Source of the DNA: Oscarella lobularis
Taxonomy: Eukaryota > Porifera > Homoscleromorpha > Homosclerophorida > Oscarellidae
Length of the DNA: 64,000 bases
Direction: 5' to 3'
Assembly (NCBI RefSeq): GCF_947507565.1
Contig: NC_089179.1
Span: 1,488,001-1,552,000, forward strand
The first letter of the stretch is position 1; each line of letters begins with the position of its first letter. The notes below the pieces were generated by a model, which did no database searches, was not told where the DNA came from, and saw only the letters and a program-made list of their open reading frames with translations. The translations under genes were made by a program, and so were the position numbers. Shown here one piece after another: positions 54,464 through 64,000 of this stretch.

Positions 54464-56693
54464 TCAGTGCTTCTTGCATCCTTCTATTTCCTGCCCAGTG
54501 GCCACGTATCTGTCTCTTTCCTTATGAATAACTGCAACCACCTTTCAAAGACACAAGATAGTGGTGTGGTGCAAAGTCAAAGCAATCAGTACGCACTGAC
54601 CTCTTTTACTGCTTCTTCGAGCGTTTTCTTTGCCTTCTCTTTTGATCTTTGATGCCCTTCGTAGTCTTCCTTAAGCTAGGGTATCACAACTCCTTTATGA
54701 ATCTAAATCAATTTCTCGTATCTAGTCTCTGGTGCACCTCTCTTTTCAGTTTTTCGCTTTCCAATTTGAGCTCGTCAATTCGTTTCTGATTCATTTTCTT
54801 CACAGTTTCCAATCCAGCGAGCTCCCTTCAACAAACCTGGTTCACTCTCTGTCTCTAAACGAAACGCACACTAACTCGGAATATTGATCTTTTTCTTTTT
54901 TATCCGCCATCATTCTCATGTCGACTTGCGCCTCCAGCTGAGCCTTTCTCCTTCTCATCGCGTCAACATTTCGTCGACTGTGCTGTATAGAAAAAAGCGC
55001 GACTTCAGATATTCAAGCTTTTGTGTACAGTATCATAATCAACAAACCTCATCATCACCAATGGACTTCTTGAGGTCTAATTTCAACGTCGCTTCCCTTT
55101 CCTCCAAATCGTTCAACATTTGCTGCTGAGCCGATCTATCCTGCTCTCTCTCCTTGACGCCTCTCATCAGCGTAAAACACTTCGCATTCACCTGTAAGCG
55201 CATCAAAGAAAAAATTGTAATGGAGGAGAAGATTTGATGAATGTGCGCAAACCTGATTGGCAATCTCCTCCATAAACTGCACGCTGTTGGTCATGTCGCG
55301 AATCTGCTTGTCGTTTTCCGATCTTCTCTTGACGAGGGCAAACTGCTTCTGCTTCATTTGCTCGATCTCCTGTACCCACCCAATCGCGCGCACGATTGAC
55401 CTTCTCGCCCAGGCGCAATCCCATTAGCAATCCCATCAGCTTACATCTTTGACGCGGTCCGGGGAAGAAACGACGCGAGACGACAACGATTCAATCTCTT
55501 CCTTGGCTTCCATCAGCATGACCTTCAGGTGAGCCTAAACGAAAAAAAATGAATACTGAAATCTTTCTCTTTATAGTCGAACCTCCATGTCGACGTTCTC
55601 CTGAATTTCCGTCTTCATCTTGTCTCTCTTGGCAACAAGGGCCAACTAGGATAGACGTTAATTAAGGACTCTTTTCGTAGCCTAGCAACTGGGACACCTG
55701 TTCTTCATTCAATGCAGCCACTTTTGCGCCGAGAGCTTCATTCTCTTCAACAATTTCAGCTCGCCGTGCTTCATCCCTTTTTCTCAAATTTCTAAAAAAT
55801 TTAGAATGAATTCGCGAAAATGCGTTAATTAACGAATTATTTACTTGAGTGCCCCAACTCTCTCCTTCAGCTTTTCTTTCCTCGCTCTCAATAACTGCAG
55901 CTGTTCCTCTTTCGCATTCTAAAACAAAACAATGATATTCGACACCACCCTCGCCGCTTTCTAATTAGAATAACGTACAAGAGTTCCCTGTGCTTCATCA
56001 TGATCCTCGTCGTATCGCTCGCAAAATTTCAAAAAGTTCACAATACCACTAGAATAGAAATCTTCTTTGATAATTAATTAAGCCATTGCTTTTTTCATGT
56101 CAAGGCACCTCAAAATGTAACAGAGTCCTTTCCTGTCTAAAGGCGATGCAATGCTCAACGAAGCGAGAGACAAAAGAGCTCTATTAGTACGCACTTGGAC
56201 TCCACAGATCTTCGATACTAATGGTATCAGGAGAAATTCCCGCAGCAGAAACCAATTTCCGTCTAAAAAAATTTTTTTGAAAGGTATCAAGAAGACTAAA
56301 CACTGAACCGTACACGTCTTTGAGAAACGTCAATTTCATCAAACTCTCTTGATACAATTCGGGGTGTTCGAGATTTTCGACGAAAGGTATCTGCGCACAA
56401 AGGCGAGAGCGCGCCCGTCGCGCCAGCGCGAAGATGAAAAAGCCGTTACTGTACCTGCCCCGACATTGGGCATCCTACGACCAGCTCGAAGAGTTCGGCA
56501 AATAGACGAGTAACGCTGCGCGTCTGCAAAAGCGAAGATCGGACTCCGGCGAGCCCATTCCGTGGATCGCGCTTACGGTTGGAGATTCGATCTCCGCTAG
56601 TGAAGGATGGAACGACGTCCCAACCTTCTCAAATGAAGACTTTAAGAAGTCGTAAATCTTTTGCGACTTGAGCAACGGAAAGCGTGTGGTCAT
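54464..56693 (-). CDS. NUF2: Kinetochore protein NUF2
   Basis: NDC80-complex subunit. The ATG at 56693 opens a CH-like head: TRFPLLKSQKIYDFLKSSF, then an exon with LFAELFELVVGCP (56450-56520), FVENLEHPELYQESLMKLTFLKDV and DLWSPSANRALLSLASLSIASP. GIVNFLKFCEQRYDED (about 56030) is the NUF2 motif near the end of the head. The remainder is continuous coiled coil in many small exons (NAKEEQLQLLRARKEKLKERV, RAEIVEENEALGAKVAALNEEQ), including SSRVVSSPDRVKD, the family's conserved SP-x-x-L/V-K. The last exon modelled ends at 54464 (VVAVIHKERDRYVATGQEIE..). The C-terminal border is less sure than the rest. About 13 exons. Confidence 0.82.
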
Positions 56694-57992
56694 GGCGCTT
56701 GAAACGATTTTCCCTCCAGCGTTCTCTAGGCATGCGCGGTAGTTGTTTATCTATCTGCGTATTTAATCTCTCATGCGCGCGAAAATGCATCGAGATCTCC
56801 GAGAACGGGCCGCGCAGGGACTGCATCTATTAGTGTATATATGGTAGTCCCAACGACTAATAGTAGGACGATATTAGGACTGGGGCCCCCTTCCGCCACG
56901 TGGCTGCTACAAGTTACGAAAATGCGTTGTTTGACCGCCAGAAGGCCAAAAAACGCGTTCTTTTGACTTGGAGAACCTTTTAAAAAGTAAAAAACTCGAC
57001 ACCCGATATCAAACCACACAGAAGACGGTGCTATGGAGGTTTATCCGATATCAGAATGCCTTGCTCTCGTCATTGCTAGGAAGGCAATCCATGCCCTTGT
57101 CAAGTGAGGAAATTGACCAGCCACCGGGCTATAATGGTCACACCTTGGGGAGAGTTACCTGCTCCCTTCTATCCTAGCTCTGAGAACTCTGATTGTTGAT
57201 GTACGAGCTGGCTATTTATACTCGGAGAGGCGGGGCCTAATTTCTATCGCAGCTTTACAGCAAGAAAACGCGCATCGTTTCGAATTGGAAACCAACTCGA
57301 ATCGACTCAAAATTGGATTCTACTATCGTTTCGGACAAAATTTCGTCGCTATTCGGTTTCTATACACGAAAAAATGGTGGACGGAGGAGGAGCTAAGAGA
57401 GAATGATATCATAGTATGACATCATTGTCTGATGCAAGAGGATTACCGCCATTACGCTTACGCTATGAAACGCGTCCTAGTACGGTCCTACGACGAGCAA
57501 AAGCGCGGAATAGGTTCCAAAAAATGAATTCTATGCTATTCTAGAAACGCTCGGTCGCTACTCGACGCGAAAAAGCGAACGTATGCGTAGTGACGTTCAG
57601 CATGCTTGGTCAGCAAAATTCAAACAAGATGGCTGCCGGCTCTCGAACGGACGTTCGCGGACAATCTGTAGCGTTTCTCTGACTGTTACCGAAGCCCTCG
57701 ACTACACTACGCATTTGCGAACCGAACGACGAGCAAGAATCGCTCATAATCGATTCAAACGCACGACAATATGGCCGCCGTTGTTACAGATCGCTTCGCT
57801 CGACGTTGTGGAAACATGAACGAGGGAAGGTGTCCAAACGTCTCTTAGGAGAGTCGTCCCCACTTTTTAGCCAAGGCCATCATTATCTAGTCTATCACGC
57901 TAATCAACTCAATGTTTATAAATGGGAAGGCATGATACAGAAGTTAAAAAACGCCGACCTTAGCTAATAATGTACATTCCTTCTAATTACAC
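56694..57992. other. Intergenic, no gene recognised
   Basis: About 1.3 kb between the NUF2 start and the rabphilin stop. Two short ATGGCNGCC starts (near 57629 and 57769) open 17-20 codon frames with Kozak- and YY1-like surroundings (aagatggctgccg). No continuation was found. 57120-57430 shows nothing recognisable. Confidence 0.4.
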
Positions 57993-60978
57993 TTAGGTTT
58001 GCGCAACTAGAGATAGTTTGTGCCAATAGACAAATCGCTTGCCTGGATACTTCAACGTGCTATACCAATGAGAAAGCGCCAATCCAGTTCCTTTTGAATG
58101 CAGCTGAACTCCACCTAAAATTTCCTTTACAAATATTTCCATGCCAATCTCGTTTGTCTTCTACCAATAAAATCATTGTGACGTGCAATGTCGTGATCCC
58201 AAACGGTAAGATCAAGTTTTCTTGAAGCGAGCTCGTTCAATTCCACGTCGTAAAAAAATTCCTGCTGAAATTTCTGTACTATATTTTATATGACTAAAAT
58301 TGGCACACCTTGTTATATTCCGGATTCAGAGTCTTCTTTGCCACGTACGTCTTCTGTTTGGTTTTCTTGTTCTTGTCAGGCAAAAGATAACTGTCATAGA
58401 ACGACTCTTAGGGCTAGAACATACTCTGGTTTGGAGGTCTACTCACCACTTGACATAGGGGTCTGCCAGGCCATTGGAGTCCATTGGAGGCAAGCCAACC
58501 GCTTGAAGGATTCCGACCACAAGCTTCTTCTTATCCGTTTGATACTGAAGAGATACTTGAAGGGCACCTCTGTCGTGCTGCAGAGGAGCCTAGGGGATGG
58601 CATGAAAAACCAACACGAATAAAATACAATGTAATAATTCTCACTGTGTCACGCTCCGTCTACCACAGAAAAAAAGAAAAGATCCTTTAGACAAATGAAT
58701 CCCGGAGGCTGTCTGGCATTTCTTACCAAAGCAATCTTCTCCAAATGTTTGACAAATTTCTCGTCCTTGTTCTTCGGAAGGTTCTTGAGAGGAAGGCGCG
58801 TTTCTCCGATGCACTGAAATTGATGGGTGACTGCGCTACGATGGTACACACTCAAGCTAAAAAATGAAACCGAATCAATGAGCGCGCGCGTGCAGTTGGC
58901 GTACAGTTACCGCAGAGTCTTCTCCTTCCAGTCTTCTTCGGTCACCCCGGGAAAGAGGAGTCGATCGTTATAGACTGGGCTGTCGTTTTTCGTTCTCACG
59001 CCGGTCTTCAGCTCTCTCGACTAAACAAAAATATTTTTATATGAAAAAAAAAGAGTTTATTTTCTTGTCTCTCTGTTTACCTGCATGTGACCCGGTAGAA
59101 GATGAAGTTTGACGAAGGAGTTGATAGGACCGCTATGACCAAACATTTTCAGTCCCTACAAAGCAGAACGATACCGTGGAAACCCATCCCAAACGACAAT
59201 GCGCATACTCACAGTGCACTTTGTAACGCGAACGCACAAATCCTTCTTCTCAAAGTCATACAGCACACCAAAATACACGGCTCCAAATCGGCTTCCAGCT
59301 GTAGAAAAACGCTCCGAATGGCAACACGCTCTCGCCGCGTACGCGTCGACAAACCTCCAACATCTGAATCAACGTCGTCTTCCTGACTCACACTGATGCC
59401 TTTGTCGGCCTGCACTTGCTTGAACAACTCGTCGACGTCGATATCTTCCTCGTCCTCTTCGTCATCGTCCTGTTTCTTCTGACTCGTCTTCGCAACGCTC
59501 TGCTTACTTCCGAACATCTGAAGCCGATCGGCGTCTATCTTGTCTCGCCAGCCGCCGCCGCCGCCGCCGCCGCCGATTTTCTGACTTGGAGTAGCCAACG
59601 CTCCGTTTTTCTTAGTACGGAGTCCTTCAACGTTGCGAGTGCCGTGCGGAGACGACTGGCGACTCGACGACGACGACAATAGAGGTTCTGGTCTGATAGC
59701 ATTGCCGTCGATTTCGTCGGCGCTCGTCTGTCCTCCAAATTTCCTTCTCCTGGCCTTTGAGGGAGTGTTGCCACCCAGGCTAGTGGAACTCGGCGAAGGC
59801 GAGCGATTGAGTGCTATCGGTCGCAAGTTTGTGTCGCTGACCGCTAAGGGAGTTCTTCTGAGGGGATGAGCATCTTGGGAAGTAGAGTCGGCTCGACAAA
59901 ATTTTTTGCCGTAGACCGGGGTACCAGGAGGGCGCAGAAAAAAATTATCCAATTCGTTTTCGCTTGAAGACTCGGGCTCGTCACTGCCTATTGGGGGAAA
60001 GAAGTGGCAAACCAGTAGAGAGAGAATACGAAAAAGAATACCATCGTCTAATAAAACATCAGCAGGACTTTGAGACTAAAAACGACAAAGAGTATTTATT
60101 TTTTTGCAAATAATCGATAAGCGTACCCGACGCATTTGAGTCTGCCTTAGAGATTCACTCTTCACGTACGTCGGCAATTGGCCATAAAACCAGGCGCCGG
60201 TCTTCTTCCACAGCTTCAAGAAAAAGTGAACAAGTGCTCTCATCTAATCCTATGTATGTCCGCAGCACCTCTCTCATCTCTTCGCACAATTTACACACCA
60301 CAACTATTTCCATAGTCGTCTCATCTCGCACTCCGCTTCCACATTCGTTGCACACGCCCTACAAGCGAAGCACTTAGCCTGTGCCTACATGACTGGTCCA
60401 CCTCCTACACATGTAGAGACTCTAACAAAATTCAATATTTATGCCTCTAATGAGTTTAATTAATCTACGTTTCCCAAGTGGGGACACCGGTGCTAAAATT
60501 TTAGGTTTTCAACTATCTCTCCGCCCCCTAGCACCTTGTGACAAGACGAACAGACGAGCGACGATTTTCCGAACGCCTTGATACTATCGCCGCACATCGC
60601 GCACTTGGCGAAGCCGTCGAATGACGTCTTCTTCATATTTTCCACTCGGTTCACCAAGCGCCTAAAAATAGACCCGATCCCTTTCCTCTCTCTCTCCTTT
60701 TTCCTACTGTTCCCTCACCCGATGCGTTCCTGTTCGATCAGATCGTCCTCGACGGCCCTTCGAAGGACATCTTCGACGAGCTGCTTCTCGGCATCGCTCA
60801 GGCCTTCGACAGCGCCCCGATCGAGATCGGTCGTTCGCGTCGACCAGCCAGCTTTGATCCTAAACTCGTTTTGGGGCGGTGGGCACTCGCGCCGGGAGAC
60901 TGTGTCGTACCTGGATCGCAATGCGAGCTCTCTGTCGTCCGGACAGGTCCATTTCGACGACGACGATCGGTTATCCAT
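57993..60978 (-). CDS. RPH3A: Rabphilin-3A-like Rab effector (RabBD/FYVE-type zinc finger plus two C2 domains)
   Basis: Exocytosis effector of Rab3/Rab27. N-terminal Rab[16 protein letters not shown] and [39 protein letters not shown]. The zinc finger has four Cys pairs (CAMC, CSSC, CNEC, CKLC), then [13 protein letters not shown], the rabphilin SGAWF motif. A long Ser-rich, Gly-rich linker follows (59209-59952). The C2A domain starts [17 protein letters not shown] and the C2B domain has [45 protein letters not shown] and [13 protein letters not shown]2B keeps its calcium-site aspartates, while C2A has [16 protein letters not shown] in place of [12 protein letters not shown]. About 14 exons, Met at 60978. 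Confidence 0.9.
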
Positions 60979-61046
60979 CTTTTGAGGGCTCTTTTGCGAC
61001 AGTTCACGGACCGGAAATCAACACTTCAAAGCGCCCGGATGTTTGA
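60979..61046. promoter_or_regulatory. Bidirectional promoter interval rabphilin / TTC23
   Basis: 68 bases between opposite start codons. Confidence 0.45.
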
Positions 61047-62967
61047 ATGAGCGACGAAGAAGAGAGACTCGACGCCGTTCGCGCTCGACCGATCGTTATA
61101 CCGGACGGAGTTATAGCGAGTCGAGCCGACCAAGGTCCGCTTGTCTTTGATATAAACGCGGACGCTGACGTTGGCGAGAGAAAAGAAGAGGAAGCGTCAA
61201 TTTCCGACCTTGACAACGACGACGACGACGAGCGGCACGAACTCGACTTGACGCCTCCAGACATTAAATTCTCGCGTCTGTGGAATAAGCACCGAGCGCT
61301 GGTACGACGAGGCTCGCGAGAAGCGAGCACTCGTTGTCTCGTTCGTTGTCTCGCCTTGGCGCGAATATTGCACGGGAATCGTCACTGGCAGCTGGGCAGG
61401 GTTCACGCCGAACTTGCCGATAATTATTTCAGCGTTAGAGGTGCGTAGATTACTTCCGGAAGTGACGTGAAATTTTTTCGTATTTTTAATTAGGTATGGA
61501 GAGCCAAGCTGCGAAGCACGGAAAACTGGCTATTGATATCGCTAGCGAAGCTTACCAAGGACTCGATGCAGACGACTCGAAGCATCTGTTTGACGTGATG
61601 TCCGTACTTGTATTGGGCTACTTTGTTCTGGGTCAGGCACTACGGAGTCAAGCTCAGTAGGCGTCGAGCAGAATGCTTCTGTGTTGATTCGAGTTGCTGT
61701 CTTTTTTTGAAGGGAGTCTCGAGCGGAAGATGCTCTCCTAAAAGCATACAAGTTTGTCAAGGAGCTACGATTCAAGAGCGATTATCCTGCAGAACAAATG
61801 AAGCAGTCTGTCAGAATCCTGGTCACTTTGGCGCTGTAAGAATTGCATCTTATTTCTTACCTTGTTTGATTCTTTCTGCAGGTGTTGTTTGCAGTTGAAA
61901 AAGCACGATTCTTGCCAGCGCTATTTGGATGAAGTACGACTCACTTGCTTTGACTGAGAAGTTTGCCGACGCGCTTTCTTATCGTTAGGCCCTTCAACTT
62001 GGACTCAAGTTGTACGGAGAAGATAGCGTTGAACTGATCGAAATCTATCAAACATTAGGAAAAGTTAGTAGTCAAGAAACGCTTATATGCATAGCTACAC
62101 TGCTACGTTCTATAGTCAAAACAGGCTGAAAGCGCGGGAGCAGGAATCGACGATCTCACAACTGCGTACTCCATTGCATTAGAAAAGTAATCAATTCTTT
62201 ATTTAGTGACCCTTACACGTGTTCTTTCTTTAGATGTGGAGACTGTTCCGAAGAGGTGGCATCGACTGCTCATTCTCTTGCCATTGCATTCACGTCGCTT
62301 GGAGACGACGCTGGAACCAAAGCAGCTGAGCGCTACCTAATCGAATCTCTCGGAGCGTATAAACGTCTGCACGGCGCAAGACACGCAAAGGCAATATCAG
62401 CTCAAGAAGAATTGTGCCGTCTATTGCTGCGAACAGATCAGCATCAAGTTAGTACTGTAGAAGGGATGGCTTACTAGAAAAACATCTTTGGTTCTGCTTT
62501 TACAGAAAGCTGCAGAACAACTTGCTAGTATCATTGAAGCAAAGAAAGCCAAATATGGTGACCCAAGCGAAGAGGTACGAGTACTTAGAGAGGTCAAATT
62601 CAAACTTTAGATTTTTCCTATACAGCTTGCATCCACGTATAAATTATCTGCAACTCTTTCCTTATCAAAGGGCCAGCTTGATAAGGCGGTACAGCACTAT
62701 CAAAAGGTGAATTAAACTAGTTTTTGGAGAGGAGGCAGTCCTGACAAACTTATCTTAGTGCCACGCAATGATGAAGACGGTTTTAGGTGCTAATCACAAG
62801 AAAACGGTACAAATAGCTGAAACAATTAACATGCTATCAAAGTAAGGAGTAAAAAAAGGCTCAACATCAGCAAACGAATTGTTTAATTTAGATCGACAGT
62901 GGCAAATTCTGTCTTCGGAAAAAGCAAGCTCGAACAAAGACCCAGATTTAGAACAGTAGTAAAATAG
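61047..62967 (+). CDS. TTC23: Tetratricopeptide repeat protein 23
   Basis: Ciliary TPR protein associated with the EvC zone in vertebrates. An acidic N terminus leads to the TTC23 signature CLVRCLALARILHGNRHWQLGRVHAELADNYF. Then AKHGKLAIDIASEAY, VLVLGYFVLGQALRSQ, LLKAYKFVKELRF, LKKHDSCQRYLDEALQLGLKLYG, STAHSLAIAFTSLGDDAGTKAAERYLIESLGAY, AEQLASIIEAKKAKYGDPSEELASTYKLSATL and a final HYQKCHAMMKTVLGANHKKTVQIAETINML. Order and repeat types match TTC23. About eleven exons. Convergent with the last gene (90 bases). Confidence 0.88.
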
Positions 62968-63056
62968 TCAACCTGAAACCTGAAAACGAAAAAAAAAAAA
63001 CTCACACATATTAAGAAAAACGGTCTATGTTCTTAAAACACATCGAGCAACACTCC

Positions 63057-63998
63057 TCAAAGATCGAGAAGATTTTCCACCGATCCGGGATCGGCTTGAT
63101 CTTTGACGTCGTCGAAATTGAATTCATCCGGATCGTTCATCGTATCGGACGCGAGCAAGTCCGGATGAGAGCGAGCCCTCGCAAACTCGGAAAATCCGTC
63201 GTCGACGTTGAGATGAGCGGGAACGGCGCTCGGAGGTTTTTTCTCGACGGGCGGCGTCGAAACGGGCGAAGGACCTTTCACCGGAACGCGTTTGATGCGC
63301 AGAGATGCGGGAGACGACGGCGGCGGCGCTAGCGCGGGCGCCACGAGCCCCGACGGCACGGCAGACGCCGGTTTGTCTTTCTTTTCGACGAGCGGCGAGT
63401 TTTTCGGGCTAGCGCGCGCGACTTCCGCCGCCGCTTGATCTTTCGCGCGCGCCATCGCCGGCGAATTGTTCGCGCTGCCGGAGCGTTTTTGCTTGTACTG
63501 CCACACGCGGTAGGCAATGTTGAACGCCTTCGAGACGGTCATGCACATTGCGCGAACTTTCTTCGCGCTATCCGCCTTGGTCACGTGCACCTTCATCTTT
63601 CCCGTGTCCGCCTCCTTAGCAACGAAAGCGAATGCCGTGTCGTAGTGCTTGTCCGTGCCGCAGTACGAGATTCGATGTAGGGGAATCTCGTCTACGGTCA
63701 TTTTCGTGCGCAAATCTTTGACTCTCAGGCTCTTATCGGTGACAGCGAGTGACATGGGAGTGCCGACTTTCCACGAGTTCGCCTCCGCTTTGCGAAAGAC
63801 GGTGCGTAGCACTTCGGTCGTGCAGTCATTTCCCATGCCCGTCGGATGATAGCCGGATCCGAGATAGACGACGTGAAAATTGATGCCCTTCGCGAAGGGA
63901 TCGTCGTCGGCGGCGGAAGCCAAGTCATAGCTCTCCCTGCCGAGCTTCTTCTTTATCGCTTTCGGACTGTCCCGGATCTTCTTCGCAATCGACGACAT
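63057..63998 (-). CDS. LDLRAP1: PTB-domain clathrin adaptor, ARH/LDLRAP1-like
   Basis: Single-exon 313-codon protein, probably an endocytic adaptor that links FxNPxY cargo to clathrin and AP-2. The PTB domain (residues about 40-170) has INFHVVYLGSGYHPTGMGN, SLAVTDKSLRVKDLRT, IPLHRISYCGTDKHYDTAFAFVAK and VSKAFNIAYRVWQYK. The tail is Pro/Ser/Ala-rich with a DDGFSEFARAR stretch, which fits the beta2-adaptin box [DE]nX1-2FxxFxxxR of ARH. A DEFNFDD stretch and a clathrin box (NLLDL) at the very C terminus follow. The order of PTB, clathrin box and AP-2 box differs slightly from vertebrate ARH. GULP or NUMB families are alternatives, but the FxxFxxxR box favours ARH. The start lies near the window edge, so upstream exons cannot be excluded. 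Confidence 0.78.
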   Translation of the reverse strand: MSSIAKKIRDSPKAIKKKLGRESYDLASAADDDPFAKGINFHVVYLGSGYHPTGMGNDCTTEVLRTVFRKAEANSWKVGTPMSLAVTDKSLRVKDLRTKMTVDEIPLHRISYCGTDKHYDTAFAFVAKEADTGKMKVHVTKADSAKKVRAMCMTVSKAFNIAYRVWQYKQKRSGSANNSPAMARAKDQAAAEVARASPKNSPLVEKKDKPASAVPSGLVAPALAPPPSSPASLRIKRVPVKGPSPVSTPPVEKKPPSAVPAHLNVDDGFSEFARARSHPDLLASDTMNDPDEFNFDDVKDQADPGSVENLLDL

Positions 63999-64000
63999 CG

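Noticed and set aside
1-64000. CRISPR arrays, operons, Shine-Dalgarno sites, prophage or plasmid features
   Set aside because: None seen. Spliceosomal introns throughout show nuclear eukaryotic DNA.
1-64000. Endogenous virus or complete transposon
   Set aside because: No reverse transcriptase, transposase, integrase or capsid-like frame was recognised on either strand.

Overview
This window is nuclear DNA from an animal. Nearly every gene is split by short introns of about 50-150 bases with GT..AG borders, and the gene set is metazoan: Nemo-like kinase, CCM2, a sortilin-family receptor, RAIDD-like and SEFIR death-fold adaptors, Mediator MED25, COP9 CSN8, SMARCB1 and rabphilin. Very compact spacing, short introns and divergent, intact animal signalling genes suggest an early-branching metazoan, most likely a sponge. 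That placement is inference; no species-specific marker is visible.

Layout. 1-4375 is the 3' part of a VPS10/sortilin-family receptor with PKD-like and fibronectin III domains. 4.4-8.4 kb is a disturbed interval. It holds a segmental duplication of the junction between this receptor and a convergent inositol 5-phosphatase gene, in which each copy has lost a different gene, plus repeat-like DNA. 8.4-22.9 kb holds the INPP5K-like phosphatase (-), then a run of plus-strand genes: GLTP, a SEFIR-Death adaptor, MED25, a SEC14-like lipid carrier, CSN8, DDX24 and ITFG1. 22.9-25.6 kb is gene-poor and contains a G/C-rich, hairpin-bearing, probably repeat-derived segment.

From 25.6 kb to the end, genes alternate strand as head-to-head pairs separated by only 27-116 bases between start codons: Death-NB-ARC-TPR / SMARCB1, TMEM209 / PTRH2, STYXL1-like / MDH2, NLK / CARD-Death, DRG1 / MND1, RPUSD4-like / second CCM2-family gene, LLPH / mL59-like, rabphilin / TTC23. 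A looser pair (699 bases) joins a CRIB-pseudokinase gene and CCM2. ALKBH4, NUF2 and an ARH-like clathrin adaptor complete the set.

Themes. Three death-fold immunity or apoptosis genes lie in 28 kb: SEFIR-DD, DD-NB-ARC-TPR and CARD-DD. Two CCM2-family PTB/harmonin-like adaptors lie within 4 kb of each other. Two catalytically dead enzyme-like proteins occur: a CRIB-containing pseudokinase and a rhodanese/dual-specificity pseudophosphatase. Several genes serve phosphoinositide or membrane traffic (sortilin-like, INPP5K-like, GLTP, SEC14-like, rabphilin, ARH-like). Exon borders were read by eye from splice consensus and protein homology; intron-level details should be taken as models.
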